Of a stretch of 64,000 bases of DNA, positions 1 through 10,049 are shown one piece after another (position 1 is the stretch's first letter; the number at the start of each line of letters is the position of its first letter). The position numbers and the translations under genes were made by a program. Below the pieces are notes generated by a model that was not told where the DNA came from, did no database searches, and saw only the letters and a list, made by a program, of their open reading frames with translations. This stretch comes from Pseudomonas campi (GTDB lineage: Bacteria > Pseudomonadota > Gammaproteobacteria > Pseudomonadales > Pseudomonadaceae). The DNA lies in the NCBI RefSeq assembly GCF_013200955.2, contig NZ_CP053697.2:2232001-2296000 (forward strand), in the 5' to 3' direction.

Positions 1-1
1 C

Positions 2-634
2 ACCCTGGTCTGCGGCTTCGCCCACCTGCACGGCTACCCCATCGCCATCCTGGCCAACAACGGCATTCTGTTCGCCGAGGCCGCGCAGAAAGGCGCGCAC
101 TTCATCGAGCTGGCCTGCCAGCGCGGCATCCCGCTGCTGTTTTTGCAGAACATCACCGGCTTCATGGTCGGCAAGAAGTACGAGGAAGGCGGCATTGCCA
201 AGCATGGCGCCAAGCTGGTCACCGCGGTGGCCTGCGCCAAGGTGCCGAAGTTCACCGTGATCATCGGCGGCAGCTTCGGTGCCGGTAACTACGGCATGTG
301 CGGCCGTGCCTACGACCCACGCTTCCTGTGGATGTGGCCCAACGCGCGGATCGGCGTGATGGGCGCCGAACAGGCCGCGGGCGTGCTGGTGCAGGTCAAG
401 CGCGAGCAAAGCGAACGTGCCGGCCACCCGTTCAGCGCCGAGGAAGAGGCACGCATCAAGCAGCCGATCCTCGCCCAGTACGAACAGCAGGGTCACCCCT
501 ACTACTCCAGCGCCCGGCTGTGGGACGACGGCGTGATCGACCCGGCGCAGACCCGCGATGTGCTCGGCCTGGCCTTGTCCGCCGCGCTCAACGCGCCGAT
601 CGAGACGACCCAGTTCGGCGTGTTCCGGATGTAA
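2..634 (+). CDS. liuB: Methylcrotonyl-CoA carboxylase beta (carboxyltransferase) subunit, 5' truncated by window edge
   Basis: Only the C-terminal ~210 residues are in the window; the reading frame is open from base 2. The carboxyltransferase subunit moves CO2 from carboxybiotin (carried by LiuD) to 3-methylcrotonyl-CoA in leucine breakdown. The acyl-CoA carboxyltransferase C-domain is clear: [12 protein letters not shown], the glycine-rich [16 protein letters not shown] stretch that forms the CoA/biotin active-site loop, and [10 protein letters not shown]. It ends FGVFRM, as LiuB proteins do. It is followed, after a hairpin repeat, by liuC and liuD, giving the usual liu order. The carboxyltransferase call is very secure; the exact substrate rests on the neighbours. 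Confidence 0.95.
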   Translation, partial: TLVCGFAHLHGYPIAILANNGILFAEAAQKGAHFIELACQRGIPLLFLQNITGFMVGKKYEEGGIAKHGAKLVTAVACAKVPKFTVIIGGSFGAGNYGMCGRAYDPRFLWMWPNARIGVMGAEQAAGVLVQVKREQSERAGHPFSAEEEARIKQPILAQYEQQGHPYYSSARLWDDGVIDPAQTRDVLGLALSAALNAPIETTQFGVFRM

Positions 635-645
635 GCGATACGAAC

Positions 646-720
646 CGTAGGGTGGATGGCGCTTTATCCATCCACCAGTTCGCCGCCGATGGTGGAAGAA
701 AAAAGCGTCTTCCACCCTAC
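646..720. repeat. Palindromic intergenic repeat (GTAGGGTGG type), copy 1
   Basis: Two hairpins in tandem: GGTGGATGGCGC...ATCCATCCACC (about 651-676) and GGTGGAAGA...TCTTCCACC (about 691-716), with GTAGGGTGG at the left edge and CCACCCTAC at the right. The whole forms a mirror-like unit between liuB and liuC. The same unit recurs twice between liuD and liuE. It looks like a REP/MITE-type repeat and could modulate read-through or message stability within the operon (inference). Confidence 0.75.
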
Positions 721-735
721 CCAAGGACAGCAGTG

Positions 736-1536
736 ATGACCGACTTCACCACCGTACAACTCGAACAAGACCCGCGCGGCTTCGCCACCCTGTGGCTGAA
801 TCGCCCGGAGAAGAACAACGCCTTCAACGCGCAGATGATCCGCGAGCTGATCCTCGCCCTCGAAGCGGTGGCCGGCGACCAGACTCTGCGCTTTTTGCTG
901 CTGCGCGGGCGCGGCAAGCACTTCAGCGCGGGCGCCGATTTGGCCTGGATGCAGCATTCGGCGACCCTCGACTACAACGCCAACCTGGCCGACGCCCATG
1001 AGCTGGCCGAGCTGATGTACAGCCTGCATGCCCTGCAGATCCCCACCCTGGCCGTGGTGCAGGGCGCGGCCTTCGGCGGCGCGGTGGGCCTGGTCAGTTG
1101 CTGCGACATGGCCGTCGGCGCCGATGACGCGCTGTTCTCCCTCTCCGAAGTCCGCATCGGCCTGGCTCCGGCGGTGATCAGCCCCTTCGTCGTGCAGGCC
1201 ATCGGCGAACGCGCGGCACGCCGCTACGCGCTGACCGCCGAACGCTTCGACGGCAACCGCGCCCGTGAACTGGGCCTGCTCGCCGAGGCCTACCCGGCCG
1301 CCGAGCTGGATACCCAGGCGGAAAATTGGGTGAGCAACCTGCTGCTCAACAGCCCGCAAGCCATGCAAGCGAGCAAAGACCTGCTGCGCGAAGTCGCCAG
1401 TGGCGTGCTCAGTCCGGTGCTGCGCCGTTACACCGAGAACGCCATCGCGCGCATCCGCGTCAGCGCCGAAGGCCAGGAAGGCCTGAATGCCTTCCTCAAC
1501 AAACGTCCCCCGGCCTGGCAGGAGCCCCAAGCATGA
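736..1536 (+). CDS. liuC: 3-methylglutaconyl-CoA hydratase (enoyl-CoA hydratase family)
   Basis: A 266-residue crotonase-fold protein, the normal length. It hydrates 3-methylglutaconyl-CoA to HMG-CoA in the leucine pathway. Visible signatures are GRGKHFSAGADLAWM (CoA-binding/oxyanion-hole strand), GAAFGGAVGLVSCCD (second oxyanion-hole glycines) and SEVRIGLAPAVISPFV, where the first Glu is in the catalytic position. The ATG at 736 follows CAAGGACAGCAG, a reasonable Shine-Dalgarno. Its stop overlaps the liuD start (ATGA), suggesting translational coupling. The family is certain; the substrate is inferred from position between liuB and liuD. Confidence 0.93.
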   Translation: MTDFTTVQLEQDPRGFATLWLNRPEKNNAFNAQMIRELILALEAVAGDQTLRFLLLRGRGKHFSAGADLAWMQHSATLDYNANLADAHELAELMYSLHALQIPTLAVVQGAAFGGAVGLVSCCDMAVGADDALFSLSEVRIGLAPAVISPFVVQAIGERAARRYALTAERFDGNRARELGLLAEAYPAAELDTQAENWVSNLLLNSPQAMQASKDLLREVASGVLSPVLRRYTENAIARIRVSAEGQEGLNAFLNKRPPAWQEPQA

Positions 1537-3479
1537 GCCAGCAGCAGATCACCACCCTCCTCGTCGCCAACCGTGGCGAGATCGCCTGCAGGGTGATGCG
1601 CACCGCCAAGGCCCTGGGCCTGCGCACGGTAGCCGTGCACAGCGCCATCGACCGCAATGCCCGCCATGTGCGCGAGGCCGATATGGCCGTCGACCTCGGC
1701 GGCGCCAAGCCGGCCGACAGCTACCTGCTGGTCGACAAGATCATCGCTGCGGCCAAGGCCAGCGGCGCCCAGGCTATCCACCCGGGCTACGGCTTTCTCT
1801 CCGAGAACGCCGGCTTCGCCCGCGCCATCGAGGCCGCCGGCCTGGTGTTCCTCGGCCCGCCCGCCAGCGCCATCGATGCCATGGGCAGCAAGTCCGCTGC
1901 CAAGGCGTTGATGGAAGACGCCGGGGTGCCGCTGGTGCCCGGTTACCACGGCGAGGCGCAGGACGTGGAAACCTTCCGCCTCGCCGCCGAGCGCATCGGC
2001 TACCCGGTGCTGCTCAAGGCTGCCGCCGGCGGTGGTGGCAAGGGCATGAAAGTGGTCGAGCGTGAAGCCGAGCTGGCTGAAGCGCTGCAGTCGGCGCAAC
2101 GCGAGTCGCAATCGGCCTTCGGCGACTCGCGCATGCTGGTGGAAAAGTACGTACTCAAGCCGCGCCACGTGGAGATCCAGGTGTTCGCCGACCAGCACGG
2201 CAACTGCCTGTACCTCAACGAGCGCGACTGCTCGATCCAGCGCCGCCATCAGAAAGTGGTCGAAGAAGCTCCGGCACCGGGCCTGTCGCCCGAACTGCGT
2301 CGTGCCATGGGTGAAGCGGCGGTCAAGGCCGCACAGGCCATCGGCTATGTTGGCGCCGGCACAGTCGAGTTCCTGCTCGACGCTCGCGGCCAGTTCTTCT
2401 TTATGGAGATGAACACCCGCCTGCAGGTGGAGCACCCGGTCACCGAAGCCATCACCGGTCTCGACCTGGTCGCCTGGCAGATTCGCGTGGCCCGTGGCGA
2501 AGCACTGCCTATTACCCAGGCGCAGGTGCCGCTGAATGGCCATGCCATCGAAGTGCGCCTGTACGCCGAAGATCCGCAAAACGACTTCCTCCCGGCCAGC
2601 GGCACCCTCGCCCTCTACCGCGAACCCGCCAGCGGGCCGGGCCGCCGCGTCGACAGCGGCGTGACTGAAGGCGACGAAGTCTCGCCGTTCTACGACCCGA
2701 TGCTGGGCAAGCTGATCGCCTGGGGCGAGAACCGCGAGGAAGCCCGTCAGCGCCTGCTGGCCATGCTCGACGAAACGGCCGTGGGCGGCTTCAAGACCAA
2801 CCTGGCCTTTCTGCGGCGCATTCTCGCCCACCCTGCCTTCGCCGCCGAGGAGCTGGACACCGGCTTTATCGCCCGTCATCAGGACGTCCTGCTGCCGGCG
2901 CCTGCCGAGCTGCCCGAAGCCTTCTGGCAACTGGCCGCCGACGCCTGGCTGCAGAGCGAACCACAGCAGCTGCGCCACGACGACTACCACTCGCCCTGGA
3001 GCGCCCGCAGCGGCTGGCGCGCCGGCCTGCCGGCAGAAAGCGAGCTGCACCTGTGCAGCGGCGAACGCGAGCACAAGGCCCGCCCCAGCGGCCAGGCCAA
3101 GCTGGTCGGCGAGACGCTGATCGGCACCGGGCAGGATCGGGTACAACGCCGCTTGCAGGCCATCCGCCAGGGCGACACCCTGTACCTGGAATGGCACGGC
3201 GAGCTGCACCCGATCACCCGCTTCGACCCGATTGCCGCCGCCGAAGCCAGCCATGCCCACCAGGGCGGCCTGACCGCACCCATGAACGGCAGCATCGTCC
3301 GTGTACTGGTCGAACCCGGCCAGCTCGTCGAGGCCGGCACTGCCCTGGTGGTGCTGGAGGCGATGAAGATGGAGCACAGCATCCGCGCGCCGCACGCCGG
3401 CACGGTCAAGGCACTGTATTGCGGCGAAGGCGATATGGTCAGCGAAGGCGCGGCGCTGGTGGAGCTGGAACAAAGCTGA
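1533..3479 (+). CDS. liuD: Methylcrotonyl-CoA carboxylase alpha (biotin carboxylase + BCCP) subunit
   Basis: A 648-residue biotin-dependent carboxylase subunit. It carboxylates its own biotin using ATP and bicarbonate and hands CO2 to LiuB. Domains in order: biotin carboxylase N-domain (LLVANRGEIACRVMRTA), ATP-grasp with AAGGGGKGMKVV near residue 165, EMNTRLQVEHPVTE near 290, the biotin-carboxylase C-domain (YAEDPQNDFLPASG), a linker, and a C-terminal biotinyl domain with VLEAMKMEHSI in which Lys612 is the biotinylation site. A longer upstream in-frame start (1326) would lie inside liuC and was not chosen; ATG 1533 overlaps the liuC stop by 4 bp. Confidence 0.95.
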   Translation: MSQQQITTLLVANRGEIACRVMRTAKALGLRTVAVHSAIDRNARHVREADMAVDLGGAKPADSYLLVDKIIAAAKASGAQAIHPGYGFLSENAGFARAIEAAGLVFLGPPASAIDAMGSKSAAKALMEDAGVPLVPGYHGEAQDVETFRLAAERIGYPVLLKAAAGGGGKGMKVVEREAELAEALQSAQRESQSAFGDSRMLVEKYVLKPRHVEIQVFADQHGNCLYLNERDCSIQRRHQKVVEEAPAPGLSPELRRAMGEAAVKAAQAIGYVGAGTVEFLLDARGQFFFMEMNTRLQVEHPVTEAITGLDLVAWQIRVARGEALPITQAQVPLNGHAIEVRLYAEDPQNDFLPASGTLALYREPASGPGRRVDSGVTEGDEVSPFYDPMLGKLIAWGENREEARQRLLAMLDETAVGGFKTNLAFLRRILAHPAFAAEELDTGFIARHQDVLLPAPAELPEAFWQLAADAWLQSEPQQLRHDDYHSPWSARSGWRAGLPAESELHLCSGEREHKARPSGQAKLVGETLIGTGQDRVQRRLQAIRQGDTLYLEWHGELHPITRFDPIAAAEASHAHQGGLTAPMNGSIVRVLVEPGQLVEAGTALVVLEAMKMEHSIRAPHAGTVKALYCGEGDMVSEGAALVELEQS

Positions 3480-3488
3480 CCAGCAGCC

Positions 3489-3572
3489 GTAGGGTGGACA
3501 TCGCTCTCTATGTCCACCATCGGGATCAGCGCGGGCACAAAGGTGGATGTAGAAAGCGACATCCACCCTACA
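3489..3572. repeat. Palindromic intergenic repeat (GTAGGGTGG type), copy 2
   Basis: GTAGGGTGGACATCG...TGTCCACC followed by GGTGGATGT...ACATCCACCCTAC: the same double-hairpin layout as at 646-720, with different stem bases that co-vary. It lies between liuD and liuE, directly next to a third copy. Confidence 0.7.
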
Positions 3573-3584
3573 GGCACCCTATTT

Positions 3585-3654
3585 TGTAGGGTGGAAAACC
3601 GCGAAGCGTTTTCCACCAAACAACGGTGGATGGATAAAGCGCCATCCCCCCTAC
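3585..3654. repeat. Palindromic intergenic repeat (GTAGGGTGG type), copy 3
   Basis: TGTAGGGTGGAAAACCGCG...GTTTTCCACC, then GGTGGATGGATAAAGCGCCATCC and CCCTACGG. Same architecture as the other two copies, ending about 12 bp before the liuE start, so it could affect the liuE translation-initiation region. Confidence 0.68.
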
Positions 3655-3665
3655 GGAGAACATGC

Positions 3666-4562
3666 ATGAACCTGCCCCACCACGTCCGCCTAGTCGAAGT
3701 CGGTCCGCGCGACGGTTTGCAGAACGAGAAACAGCCGATCAGCGTGGCCGACAAGGTGCGCCTGGTCGACGAACTGAGCGCCGCCGGCCTCGGCTATATC
3801 GAGGTCGGCAGCTTCGTCTCGCCCAAGTGGGTGCCGCAGATGGCCGGCAGCGCCGAAGTGTTCGCGCAGATCCAGCGCAAGCCCGGCGTGGTCTACGGCG
3901 CACTGACGCCCAACATGCAGGGCTTCGAGGCCGCCGTGGCTGCCGGGGTCAAGGAAGTCGCGGTGTTTGCCGCGGCCAGCGAATCCTTCTCGCAGAAGAA
4001 CATCAACTGCTCGATCAGCGACAGCCTGCAGCGCTTCGTGCCAATCATGGACGCCGCCAAACAGCACGGCATCAGCGTGCGCGGCTATGTCTCCTGCGTG
4101 CTCGGTTGCCCCTACGAGGGCGAAGTGGCGCCCGAGCAAGTGGCCAGCGTGGCTGCCGAGCTGTTCGCCATGGGCTGCTATGAAGTGTCCCTCGGCGACA
4201 CCATCGGCACCGGTACCGCCGGCGCCACCCGCCGGCTGTTCGAGGTTTGTGCCGGCAATATCCCGCGCGACAAACTCGGCGGGCACTTCCACGACACCTA
4301 CGGCCAGGCTCTGGCCAATGTTTACGCCAGCCTGCTGGAAGGCATCAGCGTATTCGACAGCTCGGTCGCCGGCCTGGGCGGCTGCCCCTACGCCAAGGGC
4401 GCCACCGGCAACGTCGCCACCGAAGACCTGCTCTACCTGCTCAACGGCCTGGGCATCGACACCGGCATCGACATGGACCAACTGATCACCGCCGGCCAAC
4501 GCATCTGCAACGTGCTCGGCAAGCCCAACGGCTCACGCGTGGCCAGGGCCAAACAGCTTTAG
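3666..4562 (+). CDS. liuE: Hydroxymethylglutaryl-CoA lyase
   Basis: A 298-residue HMG-CoA lyase (TIM barrel). It cleaves HMG-CoA to acetyl-CoA and acetoacetate, the last step of leucine catabolism. Visible are the N-terminal VGPRDGLQNEK metal/substrate segment, SLGDTIGTGT, HFHDTYGQALAN, and the family signature SVAGLGGCPYAKGATGN containing the catalytic cysteine. I chose ATG 3666 (MNLPHHVRLVEVGPRDG) because it follows CGGAGAACATGC and gives the family length; the in-frame extension to 3510 only translates the upstream repeats. The downstream gene activates the acetoacetate product. Confidence 0.94.
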   Translation: MNLPHHVRLVEVGPRDGLQNEKQPISVADKVRLVDELSAAGLGYIEVGSFVSPKWVPQMAGSAEVFAQIQRKPGVVYGALTPNMQGFEAAVAAGVKEVAVFAAASESFSQKNINCSISDSLQRFVPIMDAAKQHGISVRGYVSCVLGCPYEGEVAPEQVASVAAELFAMGCYEVSLGDTIGTGTAGATRRLFEVCAGNIPRDKLGGHFHDTYGQALANVYASLLEGISVFDSSVAGLGGCPYAKGATGNVATEDLLYLLNGLGIDTGIDMDQLITAGQRICNVLGKPNGSRVARAKQL

Positions 4563-4877
4563 CAGCTTGTCTCCCCTCTCCCGTTCACGGGAGAGGGGCC
4601 GGGGGAGAGGGAGTGCTCGGACGTAGCCTGGATGCAATCCGGGAAAACTACACACGCTACGGAACAACCCCTGTCAGCTTTTCCTGACAGTCTGTAAAGC
4701 CCGCAGCGCCTGCCAACTGCAGCAATGATCACACCGTAGCGCCCACGCCACAGCGACACCGCGCGCAGCCCGGCAGACCAACGGCAGCGGCTGTAGCCGG
4801 CGCCGAGCAACACTTTAGGCTGTGCCATCCGCCGCCTCCGGGCTGGCGCGAACGACAAGAACAATCGAGGAATCGAG
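4563..4877. other. Intergenic region with repeats between liuE and acetoacetyl-CoA synthetase
   Basis: No gene is supported. At 4570-4612 lies a CTCCCCTCTCCC / GGGAGAGGGG palindrome followed by a second GGGGGAGAGG, the widespread Gram-negative intergenic repeat. GTAGCCTGGATGCAATCCGGG at about 4623-4643 resembles another common Pseudomonas repeat. The stem just after the liuE stop could also act as a weak terminator. Confidence 0.55.
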
Positions 4878-6833
<1,956 letters not shown>

Positions 6834-6944
6834 CAAACTCAATCAGCGTCCAACGGCGCAGCAACCGGCACCATATTGAGCAAAGTGCCAGCATTGGGGC
6901 AGACTGCTGATCGGGCACTCTGCCCTTCTTGCTCAGGTGACGAT

Positions 6945-7316
6945 ATGGAAGTTGTCAAAACCCTCAAGCCCGGTCGCAACGGCACCAAACGCCTGGTGGA
7001 ACTCTACGGCAAGCAACTCCTCGCCGTACGCTACCGCCTCGACCGCGACAAACAGCTCAGCTACACCACGGTTGAACTGATCATCGAAACAAAACCTGCC
7101 CCCACTCCGGGGCTGAACCTCACCGCCCAACGCCTGTATCAGAACCGCCAGCTCGTTCCTTTGCGTATCCACTACGACGAGGAGGATTTGCGGCGTCTGC
7201 TCCTAAGGGCGGGCGGTAAATGGGACCTGGAGAAAAAGGTCTGGCGCATCCGCTACGGCGACGCCATCAAACTCGGGTTGAAAGATCGGATCATCGAAAA
7301 TGATGGTCAGATATAG
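6945..7316 (+). CDS. Conserved hypothetical protein at the left edge of the cassette array
   Basis: A 123-residue soluble, basic protein beginning MEVVKTLKPGRNGTKRLVE; I do not recognise a named domain. I recall short proteins with this MEVV/LKPG...GTKRLV opening next to tyrosine recombinases and mobile DNA in proteobacteria, but cannot verify this here. ATG 6945 was preferred over the upstream TTG at 6876 because CAGGTGAC lies just before it. The gene sits between the core acetoacetyl-CoA synthetase gene and the inverted repeat that precedes the first cassette, where an integron platform would be expected. Confidence 0.6.
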   Translation: MEVVKTLKPGRNGTKRLVELYGKQLLAVRYRLDRDKQLSYTTVELIIETKPAPTPGLNLTAQRLYQNRQLVPLRIHYDEEDLRRLLLRAGGKWDLEKKVWRIRYGDAIKLGLKDRIIENDGQI

Positions 7317-7326
7317 ACACTCAATG

Positions 7327-7373
7327 CCCACATCTGGAGACATATTTCCAGATGTGGGAATATTCCCAGATGT
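7327..7373. repeat. 12-bp inverted repeat plus third half-copy at the array boundary
   Basis: CCCACATCTGGA (7327-7338) and TCCAGATGTGGG (7347-7358) are perfect inverted copies 8 bp apart. A third arm, CCCAGATGT, lies at 7365-7373, and GGAATATTCC (7357-7366) is itself palindromic. It lies 20-70 bp before the first cassette junction. It could be a recombinase or regulator binding site, or a terminator for the upstream gene; no T-run follows, so a terminator is less likely. Confidence 0.6.
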
Positions 7374-7393
7374 AGGCGTGTCGCCTACTTATA

Positions 7394-7398
7394 GTTAG
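7394..7398 (+). other. Left cassette junction (attI-like GTTAG)
   Basis: GTTAG here is followed directly by cassette 1 and matches the crossover pentamer G/TTAG at the end of most attC sites in the array. The sequence 5' of it is not an attC. By position it is the attI-side junction; I see no recognisable integrase-binding repeats beyond the nearby inverted repeat. Confidence 0.5.
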
Positions 7399-7418
7399 AA
7401 GCCAAGGAGGGATCACAG

Positions 7419-7853
7419 TTGTCTAACGATCGTTTTATACGATGGCAGGCGCAAACCATAGGTCAGCTTTCTACGGCGCTATCTTTGTTTTCTGGTTTAT
7501 CCGTAGCGGGCTTAGGCTTTTTATTTTCCTTGGCACGAGAGTCATCATTTAACCCTTCCGGAATATTCGCTGCATTATTTATTATTGCACTACTATCTTT
7601 CCTAATCTCTTCGCTTGTTGGGTCGGCAGCAGTAATAACACGCCTTCTCGACTTTAGGCTAACCACTCAAAAAACTCGAAAATCAACCGAGGAGCCACTT
7701 ACATTATTTGGCACTGACGCCTCAGGCTATGGCAGAGCCACATGGAGGTTATTCTGGGTGCTTATAATCTCCTTCGTTATTGGCGTCTTACTAAGCAGCA
7801 TTGTTGTTAGTCGCGTTTATTTATGTAACATTTTTAGTGCAATTGGCTTCTAA
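7419..7853 (+). CDS. Cassette 1: small membrane protein
   Basis: A 144-residue protein with about three hydrophobic helices (roughly residues 18-38, 47-70 and 108-130). The loop between the second and third is polar (DFRLTTQKTRKSTEE). No family recognised. The start is TTG at 7419, chosen because a perfect AAGGAGG lies 8 bp upstream and no better ATG exists. The TAA stop is the first three bases of attC 1. As first cassette it is closest to any array promoter. Confidence 0.65.
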   Translation: MSNDRFIRWQAQTIGQLSTALSLFSGLSVAGLGFLFSLARESSFNPSGIFAALFIIALLSFLISSLVGSAAVITRLLDFRLTTQKTRKSTEEPLTLFGTDASGYGRATWRLFWVLIISFVIGVLLSSIVVSRVYLCNIFSAIGF

Positions 7854-7922
7854 CTACTGGTTCAAGCCGTTCGCTTCGCTCACTCGGGACCGGCTAAAGC
7901 CGGCCCCTTAACCAAACGTTAG
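7851..7922 (+). repeat. attC 1 (family A)
   Basis: 72 bp, TAACTAC...AACGTTAG with CCGGCTAAAGCCGG stem. Its TAA is the stop codon of cassette 1. Confidence 0.9.
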
Positions 7923-7933
7923 AAGGCAACCCC

Positions 7934-8407
7934 ATGGCAGAGTATGTTGCTGAAGTTATTTGGACACGGAATGGGCAAGACTTTCTCAGCAACCGCTACA
8001 GTAGGAAGCATATCCTACGCTTTGACGGTGGCATCGAAATTCCAGGATCTTCATCTCCACATGTAGTACCTATTCCCATGTCAGACGCAGCAGCGATTGA
8101 CCCCGAGGAAGCATTTGTTTCTTCGCTTTCCAGTTGTCATATGCTCTGGTTTCTCTCCATCGCGGCCAAGCGGAAATTCTGCGTAGATCGTTACGCTGAC
8201 AAAGCTATTGGTGTAATGGAGAAAAATTCAGAGGGGAAGCTAGCAATGACGCTCGTCACACTTAAACCCGAAGTAATTTTTTCAGGAGAAGTAACGCCCT
8301 CCCGAGAACAAATTGAAAAAATGCACCATGACGCACATCAAGAGTGTTTTATTGCTAACTCAGTAAAAACAGAATTGCGCTGCGAGCCTGTGCATGTTGC
8401 CATCTAA
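7934..8407 (+). CDS. Cassette 2: OsmC family protein
   Basis: A 157-residue OsmC/Ohr-superfamily protein. Such proteins reduce organic peroxides with a pair of redox cysteines in a dimer. Visible are the first active-site Cys in SLSSCHMLWFLSIAA and the second in HQECFIANSV, both at family positions, plus the N-terminal beta region with FDGG. Length is normal. ATG 7934 lies shortly after AGAAGGCAA. It is a complete, apparently functional gene, the most recognisable enzyme of the array. The peroxidase role is inferred from the family. Confidence 0.85.
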   Translation: MAEYVAEVIWTRNGQDFLSNRYSRKHILRFDGGIEIPGSSSPHVVPIPMSDAAAIDPEEAFVSSLSSCHMLWFLSIAAKRKFCVDRYADKAIGVMEKNSEGKLAMTLVTLKPEVIFSGEVTPSREQIEKMHHDAHQECFIANSVKTELRCEPVHVAI

Positions 8408-8474
8408 CAATTGGTTCAAATCGCTCGCTCCGCTCGCTGGGACCGGCGAAGCCGGCCCCTTAACCAAACGTTAG
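8405..8474 (+). repeat. attC 2 (family A ends, CGAAG hairpin)
   Basis: 70 bp; family A outer boxes but with the CCGGCGAAGCCGG stem more common in family B. TAA is the stop of cassette 2. Confidence 0.9.
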
Positions 8475-8484
8475 AGGTCAGCAC

Positions 8485-8856
8485 ATGGCAGTGCAGCAAC
8501 TCGGACCAAATACAGTATCCGTAAACGAGATAGCATGGGATGGAAGCGGCTTTGGAAATGCCAAGGCCAATGAGTTCTGGTCCCAGCTCTCTTCTCAGCT
8601 TCAAAAAATTGCTATCTCTGAGCTTGTAGCTGGCAATCGCCCCAGGAGCATCCTGCGAAACGACTCGCGAAACATTATTGTTCTTTCATTTTCGTCGCCG
8701 CCAAACTCATTAAAATCAACGACTGATCTTCTACGCGTACACACAGAATTTAAGCACGGAAACTACTGCTACGATGGAACGGCCTGTACTTATGAAGATT
8801 TAGAGTCTGGAGATTTTCTTGCATTCGACACAACGGTGCCGGTGCATGACCTCTAA
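8485..8856 (+). CDS. Cassette 3: hypothetical protein
   Basis: A 123-residue soluble protein, starting MAVQQLGPNTVSVNEIAWDG, with alternating polar/hydrophobic stretches; I recognise no family. The Shine-Dalgarno (TTAGAGG) straddles the end of the preceding attC. The stop TAA is contributed by attC 3. Soluble, acidic C-terminus ending DTTVPVHDL. Confidence 0.6.
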   Translation: MAVQQLGPNTVSVNEIAWDGSGFGNAKANEFWSQLSSQLQKIAISELVAGNRPRSILRNDSRNIIVLSFSSPPNSLKSTTDLLRVHTEFKHGNYCYDGTACTYEDLESGDFLAFDTTVPVHDL

Positions 8857-8925
8857 CAAATGGTTCAAGTCGTTCGCTTCGCTCACTCGGGACCGGCTAA
8901 AGCCGGCCCCTTAACCAAACGTTAG
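8854..8925 (+). repeat. attC 3 (family A)
   Basis: 72 bp, CCGGCTAAAGCCGG stem; TAA is the stop of cassette 3. Confidence 0.9.
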
Positions 8926-8930
8926 AGCCT

Positions 8931-9317
8931 ATGACAAATCCATACCAAACTCCTGAGTCAGCTTTTGAAGCCGCCCCGAAGTCAAGCAATGATTTAGCTG
9001 CTGTCATCCAGCTGATCGTGGGGCTGGTTTGCGCGCTTATTGCTGCACTTGTCCCAGCGTTAGTTATTCCGCAGTTCCAACAGGTATTCAATGGCTTCGG
9101 CGCACAAGTCCCGCTGATAACTCATATTGCATTGAGCTATCACCTGTGGCTTTGGACGCTCCCTATATTTGTCATAGCCGCACGCATTTTTTGGCCAAAA
9201 ACTCAGCGGCGCCCTTTGGCTTCGTGCCTACTTGGCGTTATAAGCCTTGTCATTGTTATACCAGCCATGATTCTGGCAATGTATCTGCCAATTTTTCAGT
9301 TAGGCCGAATCACCTGA
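8931..9317 (+). CDS. Cassette 4: small membrane protein
   Basis: A 128-residue protein with a short polar N-terminus (MTNPYQTPESAFEAAPKS) followed by three hydrophobic helices (about 24-46, 66-86 and 97-120). The MTNPYQ-P opening resembles many small DUF-type inner-membrane proteins, but no family can be named. ATG 8931 starts 6 bp after the attC 3 end, with GTTAGAG as possible ribosome-binding sequence. Confidence 0.62.
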   Translation: MTNPYQTPESAFEAAPKSSNDLAAVIQLIVGLVCALIAALVPALVIPQFQQVFNGFGAQVPLITHIALSYHLWLWTLPIFVIAARIFWPKTQRRPLASCLLGVISLVIVIPAMILAMYLPIFQLGRIT

Positions 9318-9324
9318 GTCGCTC

Positions 9325-9395
9325 TAACAATTGGTTCAAGCCGTTCGCTTCGCTCACTCGGGACCACGTTCCGCGGCCCCTTAACCAAACGTTAG
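9325..9395 (+). repeat. attC 4 (family A, variant hairpin)
   Basis: 71 bp; central stem is ACCACGTTCCGCGG, an imperfect relative of the CGCGTTCCGCG hairpin of other sites. Confidence 0.88.
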
Positions 9396-9424
9396 GCCAA
9401 CACATTCATGGCATCACTTTTAAA

Positions 9425-9919
9425 ATGAAAAATACAAAATCATTATTTTTAGCGGCACTCTTGACTCCATTGCTTGCCTCTTGTGCCGGACCCAAAGATC
9501 TCATTCGAGCTCATGCCTACAGCCCACCACAAAAGCCGGCATCTGACATTGCAACGGTATACAGTGTTTGGGGTGGCTTTAGCGGCGAAATGAGTTTTAT
9601 ATGTAAAGTCGACGGTAAGAGCTACTATAAATTGGGATTAATAAGCGATTGCCCGTCCGTCGTATATCTCACCCCAGGCAAACATTCGATAGCGGTCAAA
9701 TATAAATTTGCAAATTACTTTGGCCACACCTCGATAGATTTAGAGGTGCTTGCTGGAAAAACTTACAAGCTTACTGGCACATCAACAGACGATCTAAAAA
9801 CTGCAACATTTAATATAGTAGAAATGCCCAGTAACTTTGAGCTTACGTACAAAGACCTAATACCTTCTCTTAGAAGCGAGAGTAATCAGCCTGTACTGCC
9901 GACAGAAAGCAATTACTAG
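9425..9919 (+). CDS. Cassette 5: lipoprotein, possibly DUF2846-like
   Basis: A 164-residue predicted lipoprotein. Signal peptide MKNTKSLFLAALLTPLLASC has a lipobox LLASC with Cys20. The middle contains PGKHSIAVKYKFANYFG and VLAGKTYKLTG, a beta-sandwich pattern that recalls DUF2846-type lipoproteins (inference). I chose ATG 9425 because it opens directly with the signal peptide; the in-frame extension to 9029 only overlaps cassette 4 and attC 4. Fifty bases of tail separate the stop from attC 5. Confidence 0.68.
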   Translation: MKNTKSLFLAALLTPLLASCAGPKDLIRAHAYSPPQKPASDIATVYSVWGGFSGEMSFICKVDGKSYYKLGLISDCPSVVYLTPGKHSIAVKYKFANYFGHTSIDLEVLAGKTYKLTGTSTDDLKTATFNIVEMPSNFELTYKDLIPSLRSESNQPVLPTESNY

Positions 9920-9969
9920 CTAGCTCAACTCTAAATGTAGAGGCTATTGACCCTACAAGAAGCAGAGCC

Positions 9970-10041
9970 TAACAATTGGTTCAAGTCGTTCGCTCCGCTC
10001 ACTCGGGACCGGCTAAAGCCGGCCCCTTAACCAAACGTTAG
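9970..10041 (+). repeat. attC 5 (family A)
   Basis: 72 bp, CCGGCTAAAGCCGG stem, ends GTTAG. Confidence 0.9.
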
Positions 10042-10049
10042 GTGCCAAT

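Noticed and set aside
1428..3566. 712-residue minus-strand ORF across liuD
   Set aside because: Antisense shadow caused by high GC codon bias; no domain, and liuD is certain.
6834..7418. Integron integrase or attI on the left flank
   Set aside because: No tyrosine-recombinase motifs (RHRxRY) in any frame of the neighbourhood; only a 123-residue unknown gene.
9408..9428. ATG 9408 as start of cassette 5
   Set aside because: Out of frame with the lipoprotein signal peptide.
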